The notes: generated by a model from the sequence alone, not told the origin. Positions 37,750-49,910 are shown, counted from the stretch's first letter. The stretch is 64,000 nucleotides of DNA from Odiellus spinosus (GCA_963920705.1 OY987227.1:21911434-21975433); one strand, 5' to 3'. A program made the numbers and translations.

Positions 37750-38023
37750 CGACCCCTTTCCTGTAAGCTTTCTAATTCGTTAGCTTTAAATTGCGTCATA
37801 CTGTCCCTATGCTTTCTAATTGGTGGTGACGTATTTGCCCCTAATGGTCAGAAAAAGGACGTCATAATTCCACGCCATTTTAGACAATATATGGCAAGGA
37901 ATGACGTCCTATTTCTGACCTATCACAACCCTTAGGGGAAAGTACGTCACCGCCAATTAGAAAGCATATTGACATGACGCAATTGAAGGCTAACGAATCG
38001 GAAAGCTTACGGGAAGGGGGTCG
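37750..38023. mobile_element. 274-bp inverted-repeat element (CGACCCC ends)
   Basis: Left CGACCCCTTTCCTGTAAGC and right GCTTACGGGAAGGGGGTCG pair. Arms of about 110 bp also match through GCTTTCTAATTGG, GGTGACGTA and GGACGTCAT. A clear duplication was not found; further weak pairing extends outside (CCCGCAA/TTGCAGGTTACGGG). Sits among other inverted repeats. Confidence 0.75.
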
Positions 38024-38134
38024 TAGGAAAAACATTTGCAGGTTACGGGCACAAATCTTTGCTAGCTTTAGAATTATTAACAGGGGACACTTATCTTAAT
38101 CTATAAATATGAATAGCAAAATCTAGCGTTCATT

Positions 38135-38262
38135 AGCGTCCTCTAACGGCAAACAATGCGGGCAAAGGTAGGAACAAAAGCCCGCGCACTTCTTTATCCA
38201 TAGCAGCCACAAACGAGGTTTTTTAAATTCCTACTTTTGCCGTTAGAGGATGCTTATGAATT
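38135..38262. repeat. Short inverted repeat, AGCGTCCTCTAACGGC arms
   Basis: AGCGTCCTCTAACGGCAAA pairs with TTTTGCCGTTAGAGGATGCT about 100 bp downstream. A GTAGGAA/TTCCTAC pair sits inside. Possibly a tiny MITE; no duplication identified. Confidence 0.5.
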
Positions 38263-38357
38263 CCAGGCTTTGTATTATATAATAGCCCATTGTTATATAG
38301 CTATGATTTACAATTTGCAGTTTGCTAACTTTGCTTAGTGATACTATAAAGCGTTAA

Positions 38358-39787
38358 AGGCCTAACTTCACTTCTCCCCGTCGAAAAAGGGTTCAAACAT
38401 CTTTTTTGCTTCCCCTACTTACCCCTCTATTGTAAGCTCGCTCTCCCGTCTTCGGGGCTCGAAGGGATTATATTTATCTTCGTACCTGCTTGCCAAAAAC
38501 GAGAGAGAATAGGTCACTTTTACGTTAAACGATAAATCTATCTTTGTAGCGCTTACGATATTGGCGACGAGAAAGGCGATTCATACCTTTCCGAAGAGAT
38601 ATCGGACTTCTTTTTTTCGAAAATAAAGCGTATATGGGTTTCAAATAAATAAAAATTATATAGGTAGGCTAAATAATTCTGGTTATGTTTTGGTATGTAG
38701 CGAGAAAATGGTACTACAGCAGTGAATCCGTGACCTTGGTCATTGTATTAGAGCGGCCGGGAACTCGATTGGGAGGCGGAGGAAAGGTTTCGAAAATAAA
38801 GCGTATATGCGTTTCAAATAAATAAAAATTATTTAGGTATATGCAAGAAAGAATAATTTAATGAAAATATATTCAGGTATATATAGGAAAGAATAAAAAC
38901 GAAAATATATAAAAATTAGTAAAACTTGCCTTTCAAAATTTCAAACAAATTATTCAATAACTATTATTTAGTTTTTATATCATGAGTTGATATTTTATTT
39001 ATTATTTTATTACATTTCTCAAACGATCTATCCGTTTTAGTTTGGTATATCTCACTACATAACAAAAATTATATCCTTTGTAGCAACCTTGAAAAAAGGC
39101 AACATCTTCTGTAGACGCGGGTTCTATTTAACGGTTCTTTTTGTAAGTTTCAAGGTTGGTAAAAGTATAGAAAATCCTATACTTTGAACCAGCCTTGGAA
39201 AAAGGTAACATCTTCAATACAAACGGGTTCTTTTTAACGGCTCTTTTATCCATTTCCAAGGTTATTTTATGATAAGGCATATTGATTTCAAATTCGTTGT
39301 ATTTCACGGTGCTCGAGCTGTTTCGAGGAAACTCAGGAAAGTACGAAAACACGGAATATAAAGGACGATCGGGCGCCGAATTGACCGAAGTGGCATGGTG
39401 TAACCTTACAATGACTAAGATCACGGATTCACTGCTGTAGTACCATTTTCTCGCCACATACAAAACTTTACCAGAATTATTTAGCCTATATAATATTTAT
39501 TTATTTGAAACGCATATACGCTTTATTTTCGAAAAAAGAAAGTCCTATTTCTCCTCGGAAAGGTAAGAATCGCCTTTCTCGTCGCCAATATCGTACGCGA
39601 TACAAAGATTGACAGCTTAACGTAAAAGTGACCTATTCTCTCTCGTTTTTGGTAAGCAGGTACGAAGCTAAATATAATCCCTTCGAGCCCCGAAGACGGG
39701 AGAGCGAGCTTACAATAGAGGGGTAAGTAGGGGAAGCAAAAAAGATGTTTGAACCCTTTTTCGACGGGGAGAAGTGAAGTTAGGCCT
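38358..39787. mobile_element. 1.43-kb long-armed foldback element at a TTAA site
   Basis: The left arm starting AGGCCTAACTTCACTTC matches the reverse complement of the right arm for about 390 bp (reaching GTACTACAGCAGTGAATCC), with high identity. TTAA lies at 38354-38357 and 39788-39791. The loop holds the 39.08-39.27 kb tandem units. ORFs in the arms are mirrored non-coding frames. The flanks carry a further inverted pair (AAAAGTTCATAACTT at 37692 and AAGTTATGAACTTTTG near 39807), so the element may sit in an older one. Confidence 0.8.
39080..39265. repeat. Two units of the 10.8-kb tandem repeat
   Basis: Units start near 39081 and 39185 (about 103 bp): ACCTTGAAAAAAGGCAACAT then GTTTCAAGGTTGG, followed by TCCTATACTTTGAACCAGCC. 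Same family as 10780-11130. Confidence 0.55.
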
Positions 39788-40539
39788 TTAACTACTTTTC
39801 TGGAATAAGTTATGAACTTTTGAATATATATATACATTATACTTAATTCGTGATTTGGAATTTAAAGGCGATCTAATGAGCGTCGCTTTAGCTTCTCGAT
39901 GTAAATCTACAAAATGTAACTTTCTTTACGCCTCGTTTCCCCAATTCCGATATCATCTTATCATCTTCGTGCAAAGGATTAATTTATATCTCTTCGATAC
40001 TTTTTCAGAATAACCTTATAGAAAAAAACCAAGATAAAGCGCCTGTGACTACGTTTTTAGAATACTTATACTAATCCCGAAGGGCTGATACGTATAATCG
40101 GTGTACAACCCTGTAGTTTTGGCTATACTAAGCTGATTAAGTAATATCTATTTAGCATTGCCAAAAGGCTGCAATCAGTTATACAGATTTTACTGAGTAG
40201 TTTACCCTTCGACTAATCCTTACTATCCATAGACAGGTTAATTAAGAAAGTTTTGTACACACTTGATCCCAAAAAACAGTGAATTTTCAGCGATATTTCC
40301 AGGTGCACTTAATGATTTGAAAAAGCCTAATTAAAACTATGAATTTAGCTGATTATGATCATGCCAACGTCGTGTTTATTTAAGTTTATGATCAAGTACT
40401 CCTACCCTCCATAAATATCCTGATTTATATAAAATTTTTGGGAATTTCCCTGATTTTTATGGAATTAAATGAAATTTCCAGATATTTTTAGGTTTGTATG
40501 AACTCCAAATTAAATTATATATAAATTTTAATTACTTAT

Positions 40540-40955
40540 AGGAAATATATGATTATTTTTTCAAAATATAAGATTATACAGGACACGAAAATTGGTTTTA
40601 TAAGATATTATCTAAAATTATCTTATTGGGAAAATTTCAGCAAAAATACCTTTTTTAAAAATGAAATTTTATTTTTAATTTATACCGCAACTACGTTACT
40701 GAACTCACTCCTTCCATCACCCTTTTAGGATGCTCTATCTCTAATTACGCTAAGTAATATACAAATTTTAGCTACAATAGGGTCTGTTTAAGCAAAACAT
40801 TAAATTTTTTGAAGCGTTGCGATATTTTTGGATCGCAAAATATCAAATAACTTAAAATTATAGGTTAATTCAAGGAAATTTAGAATTTATTTGAAAATAT
40901 AGGATTTGATAGGACCACTGTGTTGCCTGATATATTTTTGGATACCGTTAAAAAC
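40540..40955 (+). repeat. Old dispersed repeat, copy 2 (pair with 31.54-31.96 kb)
   Basis: Same order of shared blocks as copy 1, ending TTGAAAATATAGGATTTGAT and AGGACCACTG. Not bounded by a visible duplication. Class unknown. Confidence 0.6.
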
Positions 40956-41863
40956 TAATTGAATATAATATGAACCAAATGATTAAATATACGTTTAGCG
41001 TGAACAGTCAGTAAGACTTTAATGAAATCTTTTTCCAAACTTTTCGCCATTGGAATCCCGCGAGCATATATATATATATATATATATTTTTTTTCGAATG
41101 AGATAAGGAAATGATGAACGGGTGTGGGTTAAATGGACGATATTTCATTGGTTACCCTCCCAACTATACGTATATACGAATAGAGCGGAGTGGTGCTCTT
41201 CAAGATTAGATTAGAACTCTTCTCTCTTTCTTCCTTATTTCTTAAAAAGTGAGCGCCGAATAAACTCTCTATGGGGGATCTGTTTCACCGAGAACTCTAT
41301 TTATATAAATTCAATTGGAATATTGGTTTTAAAACTGTGATTACTTTTAACCCTAACATCTCGTATAACGAAATGGGATACCCGCGGGTTCAGGCCACAA
41401 AAAATAAAAAAATATAAGGAAAAAAAAAACTGAAAAAAAAAAAAAAAAAATCCATAAAAAAACAAAATCTATGAAAAATTGGATTTTTTCAATCGTAGGG
41501 CAGTTGACATCGTGTTTAGATTGTATAGATAATTTAAAGGTGATAAAGCATTGAAGACAAATGAGTAGAAATCAACGCCTAATAATATATAGAATTAATC
41601 TAAAATTAAAGAACTATTGAAACTTAAAGTGAGGCTGTCACTTATGAAGTATTTTGGGGTTTTGAAATGTCTAGTTTTGGGTTTCAAAACGTTTAATTTT
41701 GGTTTTCCTGAAAAAACTGTGCCAGAGCTGTTTATAGCCCCGCGACTATTCAATGATACCGATTATACATTGTTTTTTAACTGTTAATTGCGATTATCAA
41801 TCCACAAAAATATCTTTCCCTCTTATGTTACTCCCTACGTGTTCAATGAGTCGAGCTGGAAGC

Positions 41864-42295
41864 CGAGGGGGCAGACGTTAGCGAACTTAGGTGTACAAAA
41901 ATTTTGAACTTTCAAAGCTGAACTCAGAGTTTATAAGAGTTCGAATTCAATGAACTGTCAAAACTGAACTCAGGTGTACAGCCAAGAAGGAGAGGAAAAG
42001 TGGGGACGGCGCGGTTCCTACTGCGTCGGCCTAAACTCCCACTCTGGGAGAACGGGGGTAGAGACGTTTCGTGGTAAAATGTTGTCACGTGGGTAAAACG
42101 GATCCTTTATCAGCTTCATAGTAGCCAACGACGCTAGTGACCACGTGACAACAGTTTACCTCGAGAATTTCCTATCCCCCCTTTCCACCCGAGTGGGAGG
42201 TTGGCTCTTCTCTCTCTAACTCAACGCAGCCCCACTTTTCCTCTCCTTATCTGATCCTTCTTGGTACAGCGAATTCAAGAGGGTCTGACCCCTCG
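41864..42295. mobile_element. CGAGGGG-family element, interrupted by a younger MITE
   Basis: The outer parts (41864-41982 and 42271-42295) together reproduce, in reverse orientation, the 162-bp element at 18001-18162: GGGTCTGACCCCTCG at one end, CGAGGGGGCAGACG at the other, repeated TGAACTCA/TGAGTTCA inside. Without the insert and one duplication copy it is about 144 bp. Confidence 0.7.
41983..42263. mobile_element. 281-bp MITE, ends CAAGAAGG, 7-bp TSD GTACAGC, nested
   Basis: Ends CAAGAAGGAGAGGAAAAGTG and its near-complement; an extra 11-base stretch lies in the right arm. Inner arms also pair (GTCACGTGG/CCACGTGAC). GTACAGC at 41976-41982 and 42264-42270. The same site is present once, uninterrupted, in the related element at 18026-18032 (GCTGTAC). 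Confidence 0.9.
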
Positions 42296-43158
42296 CTGTA
42301 GTCTTGATCGAGCTAGAAGAGTTGTTAAAATAAGGGGGATGGAATATAATTAATTCGTCGTTTCCCCACCATTTAACCACGCATGTTTCTCCTCTTATCA
42401 CTCCTCCATGGTTTTACGATGGATTTCAAATTAAAAACTTAATTCGTATAGTTTCACTCCCTCTTTAAATACAAAACGTTCGAATTCACGACCCCAGAAA
42501 GTGGGAGACGAGATGATAAAAGTAAAACCGAAAGAAAAAAAAAAAAAAAAAATCTAACTTCATCTTCGAAGAAATGACAAAAAGTTTCTTTTTCTTAATT
42601 AGTTTGCCAAGTTTTTATACTCTCTTCGAGAGAACGATCCGAAGCCAAGAAAAAGAAGAAAAAGTTAGATAAATTTTCCACATGTCAAGACTCAAAAATG
42701 TGGGTAATTCTTTCGGAAGTTTTGACTTTCTTCAGAAAGTAGGGGGGTTAAGTTAAAAAAAAACATTCCCGCCATATCCCCTACAGTTTTAACAACGTTG
42801 TTGTAGACCTAGTAGAAAAAATATATATATCCTTAACAACAAAACAGGCGGGGGTATGAGAACGTAGCAAAGGTTAAAAGTATCAGGTAGGAGAAAATCG
42901 GTTTCCCCGTGAAAACCATACTCCCCTATAGACCATCTACAATCTTTGAATCAATAAGAGTGAAAGACTGGGCGAATAAAATACATTTCATGACGTCATA
43001 AGGCGGGAATTCTTTGTTCCTAGCTTTTCAACGTATTGCCTCAAATCTAAAGGACGGATTATAGATTGCGGTAAAGAGAATTTTTTTTAAACGCCCATAG
43101 AGTTAACGAGGGTCAAATTTTCCATTTAGAGTGAAAATTTGATATATTTATATTCTTC

Positions 43159-43160
<2 letters not shown>

Positions 43161-43195
<35 letters not shown>
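43161..43195. repeat. Poly(A) run of 35
   Basis: Uninterrupted A run followed by ATGAAC and a T-rich stretch. No upstream Pol III box or coding remnant that would mark a retroposon was recognised, so it is called a simple repeat. Confidence 0.9.
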
Positions 43196-43197
<2 letters not shown>

Positions 43198-44209
43198 AAC
43201 CCCCGCGCAAGATATAGAATTTTCTTTCTTTTTTTTTTTAATTTTTAATGAAAGTTGAGTTCAAAATCCATTTCCAACTTTTTTTTTCTTCTTCTTTTTG
43301 GTCTTTTTGTATAGAGGGGCCAACATTCGTGAGTCTAAGGGATTTTTGAAAATATATCCTAAAGGACAGGTCTCGTAAATTTGAGATTTCGCTATTACAA
43401 CGTATTCAATGAGAGCTTGAAAATGGAACCAACCAACTCAAAATCGGTCAAGAAATGAGTTAAAATTCAAGAAATATTGGAAATTCGGAATTGTCACTGG
43501 CGTAACTTTTCCACTACTTTGTCGTTTTTAACGATAATAAAGCGACGCGTGAATTTTAATTAAAAGTGTTGAATGGAGAAGCTTCAGGCGATAGCTGTCC
43601 TTATCCAAGATGGGTCTAGGCACTTCCAGAAAACCTATATTTTATTTTAATTAATATTCTAGAGTGTTGAAACTACTAAATATAAACTAGAAAATATAAA
43701 TTAAGCCTATTTTGTTTTACGAAAATCGCTTAAGCAGACGATATTTTCAAGCGCCAATAAAAGAGCTACCGGAATTAGAGATAGCCCAGCCCAGTTTAAG
43801 TTAAATTTCTACTTTTCACTAAAAATTGTCCAAGAAAGAATGAAGCTTTACTAAATTGTATATGACGTCACGGGGGAATATTTATTTATAAAACTATAAC
43901 CAGAATCTAAAAAAAATATTATAGAAAAGTCCAGATCTGCATAATCTTTGTAACTTTATCATTTATAGCTAGATTTTAGAATATATGATCAAATTTTGTA
44001 GCTCTTAGTGAAATTTCAATATTTCCATCACCAAAACCGTATTTTAAGTGAGACCTATCCTTTAAGAATTTAGATGCGAATTCCAAATAAGTCTGATGAT
44101 AACTTTAATTATTTTCACTGTAAGAGAGTTTAACTTCCATGAATAAATCATTAATAGTCCAAAAAAATGGCCTAATTCGGGTTAAAAGTCGAAAAATATT
44201 CTCTAATTT

Positions 44210-44890
44210 CGAATTTTCGATAAATTTTGAACGAGTTTGAAGAACGAAGAAGCGTCGCCATTTCGAACGAATATATCCGACCCCTTGGGGTAGAAAAATT
44301 GCGTTCTTGAAAAATATAATCGGGCCGTTTAATTAGTTTTTATAGTAGTACTTTTCTCGTATGAGAAATGAGATTTTTCTTGGCAAAACTCCTCCCCGAG
44401 TTATTTTTTTCTCTCGCTCTCTCGGGGACGCCGGCCGCGATGGGTCGCTCGCCTTTTATACGAACTCGGCCTTTCTCTAGTATAGCCAAAATATTTCTCT
44501 CGGTTGGTTTCTATAATAAATCTTTCTTGGGTTGGGAAATAAGCCGAAAGTAGTAAGAGAGAGAGGGGGATAGAGAGAAAGACTGAAAGCTAGAGAACTG
44601 GAACCGCCCCCTATGGAGAGGGCAGAGAGGCTGAGCTACGAAAAATGGACTTCGTCCCAGCTTTTTTCTTTTTCGTATAAAAAAAGCAATCGGCATTCCA
44701 CTCGTTGGTAAGTTAGGCAACCCAGAGTTTATACGTATCAGTACGCGCGCGCCTGAGCTTTTACTATCAACGTAAACGTAAACGTCACCATTCCATCCTA
44801 ATATGTGTGGAAATTGCGGAATATTGGCTTTTAGACTGGAATTGGTTGGGTGGGTGGGGGTGCACGGTTGGCTGCAATCTCGGAACGCCA
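44210..44890. promoter_or_regulatory. CpG-richer, GA/CT-skewed patch, possible regulatory or first-exon region
   Basis: Contains GGGGACGCCGGCCGCGATGG near 44424, long CTCTCTCG and GAGAGAGAGG tracts, and a small ORF (44368-44553) whose first 20 residues are hydrophobic. Composition differs from the surrounding AT-rich intron, as at 35 kb. Function unproven. Confidence 0.25.
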
Positions 44891-45589
44891 AATTATAGTC
44901 TTCCTAAAACGGTGGGAATTGTACGGATAAACGGATGACGTATTTGATTATTAACTCCTAGCGCTATTTACTGTAATAGACAAATTCATAAATTCCATAC
45001 AGAGAAACACGCGCCCAAGGGACACAATGTACATCTTGTGTAAGAATAGAAATATCTATAACCAACTCTAGGTGGAGATACGCGACCCCTAGCTTTGGCT
45101 TAGCTAGAGTTTTAGGGCGCCACCTGTGTAGTTGCTTGTTGAGATTTATATTCTTATCCCGGTTGCGTTCGTGTTTATCTCCGTGATTTTATGAAATTAT
45201 ATACCCATTCATTGTTTCCCGCCATTTTTTAAAATAAATAACTTTTCACGCCGAACACGTTGGTATAAATCATAGAGGTGCCAGTGGGTAGTTTTCCAAA
45301 GGCTACACATTATGGCCTCATAAAGAAAACAAATGCCACAATAAACAATAATCACAAATCAATTCAAAATAAAACCTTCCCGAAAAAGTTTCACAGCTTA
45401 GAGTTCAAAAGCAATATCACAAGATACGATTTGCGCATGCGAGCGTTCGAAGCGCCGACCTACATGCAAAAAGAACTACTTTGCATTGGTGAAAGGGGGG
45501 GACGGAGAAAAACATGCGCGCGCATTACTGCATCGCGGTTAACGCACCGACAAAGGCTGCTATGGCGCCATACTGGTAATACTAAAATG

Positions 45590-45835
45590 CCCCCCCCCCC
45601 CTGACCATCTTTGACCATTTTCCCCGACTATACAATTTCCTCTCTTCCATCAGATCATTCTGGCGTGAGTCATCCCAAGATTACTGATACAATTCCTTGA
45701 CCTTTTGTACATTTTTCTTTTTTTATCAATTCACTGACTTATCCCTGATCTTTCGGTCCAATAAAAAAAAAATCCCTGACATTTTCAGGTTTTCCGTTAC
45801 CCAAGGCAATCCATGTTTAAACCTTTTTCAACGCC
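45590..45835. repeat. CCCTGAC/TTGACC-type degenerate repeat next to a poly-C run
   Basis: A C run at 45590-45602, then repeated motifs CTGACCAT, TTGACCATTTT, CCTTGACCTTTTG, TCCCTGACATTTTCAGG. Similar motifs occur at 40.43-40.50, 47.99-48.05 and, reversed (AAAAGGTCAGGGA), at 56.62-56.74 kb. Looks like a decayed dispersed repeat. Confidence 0.5.
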
Positions 45836-46317
45836 AAAAACCTAGATGGGCTATAGACACGAGGAGGAGGGTGATATGTCTCGCGACTGTATAAACCCCA
45901 TATATTTATACAAACACAGGAATTGCATCTGTGTTACAACGCTTTACCAAATCTTTACAAAGTTATGTAAAACTAAAATTCGATGAATCATAAAAATGAA
46001 AAACGAAACCACGAATCATCCACTCCCTGATATCAAAAATTGCCTTTTCTTTTATACTTTCTTGAGCACGCGGGCCCCTAATTCTCAATTGGCATGAAAA
46101 AAAAAATAAAAAATAAAAAAAAGATGGCGAAAACAAAACGAATGAACGTTAAATACAAAAAGAGACGGCCACTCCCATAAGACAGAAAATAAATAATAGG
46201 GCACTCTCTAGTATCATAGAAAAAATTGGGAGGGGGAAGGGTATATAAAAGCTATAAGAGCAAAATATGAAATCGGCTCACGTCTCCCCGTTATACATTT
46301 TTCTCCTCTTTCAAGAG

Positions 46318-46347
46318 TCAAGAGAGAGAGAGAGAGCGAGCGAGAGG
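46318..46347. repeat. (GA)n microsatellite
   Basis: AGAGAGAGAGAGAGAG followed by CGAGCGAGAGG. Confidence 0.85.
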
Positions 46348-49190
46348 AAAGTCGACGCTAGCGCGGCATTATTACGATGATTATACTATCGGAGATTTTT
46401 TCTCTTATCTAACTTCTAAGGGCTCTTCATTATTTTACCCGAGTACGTTTAGCCACCAAAAACTTGGTTCCATATACATGGGAGGAGATGAAAGGCGAAT
46501 CGTTTAAACTCTTGAAACAAGATGGGATACCGTCTATTAATAATGTAGAAATTTCATCGTCAAACTCTACCTTACCTTCTACACTTACTATTTATCTATA
46601 ACTACCTATAAATACATTTGCCGTATATTTGGTCAAAGATTACCTATTAGAAATGGCTCCTATGAGGGGGGAAAACCTTTTTATATGCGTTCCATCCCCT
46701 TGCCTATTCACACGATTAAAAACATAGTATCCAGAGCCACAATGATATGAAAAATCAGATGGCGCTGCAAACTTTTCTCTAGGGAAGTGCTAAGAGAGGT
46801 GGCAATGCGGTGGAGGGGATTTTGCATCTCGGCGCTACAGCCCAATTATATTTTCGTACGTTCTCTCGTTGTCATTGATCCAAGGGATTGGTCTTTCTTC
46901 TCTAATAGCGCTAACCAGTGGCAGAAATTAAACAACAATCCCATGTACCAATAACGAGATAGGAGGGAATACTGGTGAGGAAAAATTCACGCCTCGTCAT
47001 TATCCCTATTCTATCTTCGTACGTTCTCTAGTCATGAATAGGTTCTTGATAATACCACAGCTACGACAGTTTCGCCTTTAAAACAACTTCGATCAAAACT
47101 GTACCCGTGGCGCATCTTGAAGAAAAAAAATTTGATCCAACAGCTGGTTTTTAAAAAATGAATAGAAACCTAATCCATTAAAAATAATCATAATTGAGAA
47201 GAAGTTATACATTCCACGTTCAGTATTTTATCGAAAATCGCCACTCTTCTTGGAACCACGGCGATTAAACGCTCGAGATAAGAAAGAAATAGAATTTTGC
47301 GCTCTTTAAAAAAAGAATCTTCGGTACCGTACGCGTCACATTTCATAATATCATACATACTCGGGTTAGTAATATCCAACGAGAACAGGGCGTTTGCTAG
47401 TTTTTACGATTATGATACCTCGGTACATTCGCCCCGGCCGCCGGCGCGGGAGAATAAGATATACGAGTATACGCGTGTACTATTAAGTTCTATTGTAATT
47501 GTTCCGGGTTTTAGATATCACCCATTTTACTCGGGTATATAACAGAGAAGGGCGTTTATCTAAAGAGTGAAAAGTAAATTTTAAAAAAAGTTAGGCTTAG
47601 CCACGTAACGCCCGCGTAAGACTGATTGAATACCGGTACATTCGGAGGCCGGTCGACGCGTACTTATTTCACGCGATATTATTGTATATATATCTCGAAG
47701 TTTAAAAAAAGGCTTAGGTAATTTGAATTACAAACAAAACGTGGTTTATACGAAATTTGAGCATTGGATAAACCTTTCTACCATTTTCTACCACCTATGA
47801 CGGACGGAACTACGGATTTTATACGGGGGGGGGGGGTACGTCAAACTAGCCTAAAGTCCTCGCCCTTTTATTCCAGGTTCTGGCATGGAAACGTTTTCAT
47901 AGCTGGACCAATATTGAATGTTTTGGTGACGATTTGCAAAATACTGGGCGATATTTTGAGCGAAAAGTTATTTTTGTGGCTCGTGTTGAACATCACTGAC
48001 TTTCCCATGATATTCCTTGCAAAGTTTCGGTATTCCCTGACCATTTTTGGAGTTTTTTAAGTGAAGGAATAACATATAAATAAGGAAAAATTAAAATACT
48101 ATTGGCGTTGCGTGCAGGTTGACGGAATGGGTATTTGGTCCCATTTTGGAAATTCTTGACATATTGGCGTTATTCAGGATATCCAGGTTCCATACGCACC
48201 CTGTACAGTACTCAATGTTACTAGTGAACACAATTTACTCCCGCTCGTGTGTACAACTTTTACTTAATAGTTAAATCGGAAAATAAATAAATAAAAAAAA
48301 CTACAAATATAAGAAAATAGTAATTGAAGTCGTTTTGATCTTGAGCAACTTGTTGAAAAGTCAAGAAAACCTGACTGAAATACAGAGAAGGTCAAACATC
48401 ACGCTTCTGATTCTGTCTACAGCTTGAAAGCGCTTCGTCCATGGCTTTACAAACTAACTTATTTCTGTTTATTTTTCAATTTATCTATACATTTACGGGA
48501 TCTTGAATTCGGATTGTTTTAAGGGTTAAAAAAATTGAGTAAAATAATTTGATTCTTCCCCGTCTCACTCAATTATATTGTAAGTTTCTAACTTATAGAA
48601 AGTTAGGCTTAGGTATATACGCAACGCCCGTCTTGCGAATTTTAAATGTTAGGCTTAAAATTTACTTAAAACTATAACGAGAAAAATACCTTGGCGATAA
48701 ATCCGTGAAAGCGAAACATTTTAACGGGGATACACCCACGGAGAAGTACCTCCTAAAACCGTTTGGGAAAGCCGAGTCGAATTTAAAAAAGTAGGCATTG
48801 AATGAAAATAAAATAAAAATAAATTTCTTTAGGCCTAAATAATCCTCAACCAAAAAATAAAAAAAAAAAAAAAAAAAAAAAAAGGTCAAGAGATGTTTGA
48901 TTCGATTTAGTCTAGCAGTTGGGGACGCCAAATCGAGCTGAGAGGGGGGATAAATGAGAATTATTTTTATATATTATAAAGATATTTTTTTTTTCTCTCT
49001 CCTTTTCGATTCGCTACTCTCAAGAAGAGGTCGACTTTAAGCTACCGAAATCCCACGTTTAAAATTTTTAAAGTAATAGTACATGCGCTCCATATTTTTT
49101 TAGCATTTAATACAAAAATATTTCAAATTAGAACTAAAAAATTAAACGAGATACGTTTCACTACAATAAACGGTTTTAAGTCTTGCCTAA
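46348..49190. other. Intronic, no gene recognised; CpG patches and homopolymers
   Basis: A CCCCGGCCGCCGGCGCGGG block lies near 47433 and a G run at about 47825-47837. TTAGGCTTA motifs recur at 47592, 48604 and 48648. An A run spans about 48858-48883. A TTCGTACGTTCTCT motif occurs twice (46853 and 47015). No convincing ORF. Confidence 0.45.
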
Positions 49191-49193
49191 ACT

Positions 49194-49904
49194 ACTTTCT
49201 ATTGGCTGCCCTTTCAAATGCAAACTTTCTATTGGCTGCCCTTTCAAATGCAAACTTTCTATTGGCTGCCCTTTCAAATGCAAACTTTCTATTGGCTGCC
49301 CTTTCAAATGCAAACTTTCTATTGGCTGTCCTTTAAAATGCAAACTTTCTATTGGCTGTCCTTTAAAATGCAAACTTTCTATTGGCTGTCCTTTAAAATG
49401 CAAACTTTCTATTGGCTGTCCTTTAAAATGCAAACTTTCTATTGGCTGTCCTTTAAAATGCAAACTTTCTATTGGCTGTCCTTTAAAATGCAAACTTTCT
49501 ATTGGCTGCCCTTTAAAATGCAAACTTTCTATTGGCTGCCCTTTCAAATGCAAACTTTATATTGGCTGCCCTTTCAAATGCAAACTTTATATTGGCTGCC
49601 CTTTCAAATGCAAACTTTATATTGGCTGCCCTTTCAAATGCAAACTTTCTATTGGCTGCCCTTTCAAATGCAAACTTTCTATTGGCTGCCCTTTCAAATG
49701 CAAACTTTCTATTGGCTGCCCTTTCAAATGCTAACTTTCTATTGGCTGCCCTTTCAAATGCAAACTTTATATTGGCTGCCCTTTCAAATGCAAACTTTAT
49801 ATTGGCTGCCCTTTCAAATGCAAACTTTATATTGGCTGCCCTTTCAAATGCAAACTTTATATTGGCTGCCCTTTCAAATGCAAACTTTCTATTGGCTGCC
49901 CTTT
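49194..49904. repeat. 30-bp minisatellite, 24 copies, no indels
   Basis: The unit is ATTGGCTGCCCTTTCAAATG + CAAACTTTCT. Variants form blocks: copies 5-10 read TGTCCTTTAAAATG, copy 11 GCCCTTTAAAATG, and copies 12-14 and 18-22 approximately end in TTTAT instead of TTTCT. The last unit is truncated. Because 30 is a multiple of 3, open frames run through both strands; these repetitive frames are not credible genes. Each unit carries an inverted CCAAT box (ATTGG) and an ATGCAAA octamer-like motif. Confidence 0.97.
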
Positions 49905-49910
49905 GGTTCA

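Noticed and set aside
38358..39837. ORFs of 104-111 codons on the minus strand
   Set aside because: They lie in foldback arms and loop; one includes a TTAA junction, with no recognised domains.
44368..44553. 61-codon ORF with hydrophobic start as a secreted peptide gene
   Set aside because: Only composition supports it; kept as a low-interest finding, not a gene.
45278..45604. 108-codon ORF ending in prolines
   Set aside because: The proline tail is a poly-C run; the rest is unrelated to known families.
49194..49904. CRISPR array
   Set aside because: Units are directly adjacent with no unique spacers, in a eukaryotic intron.
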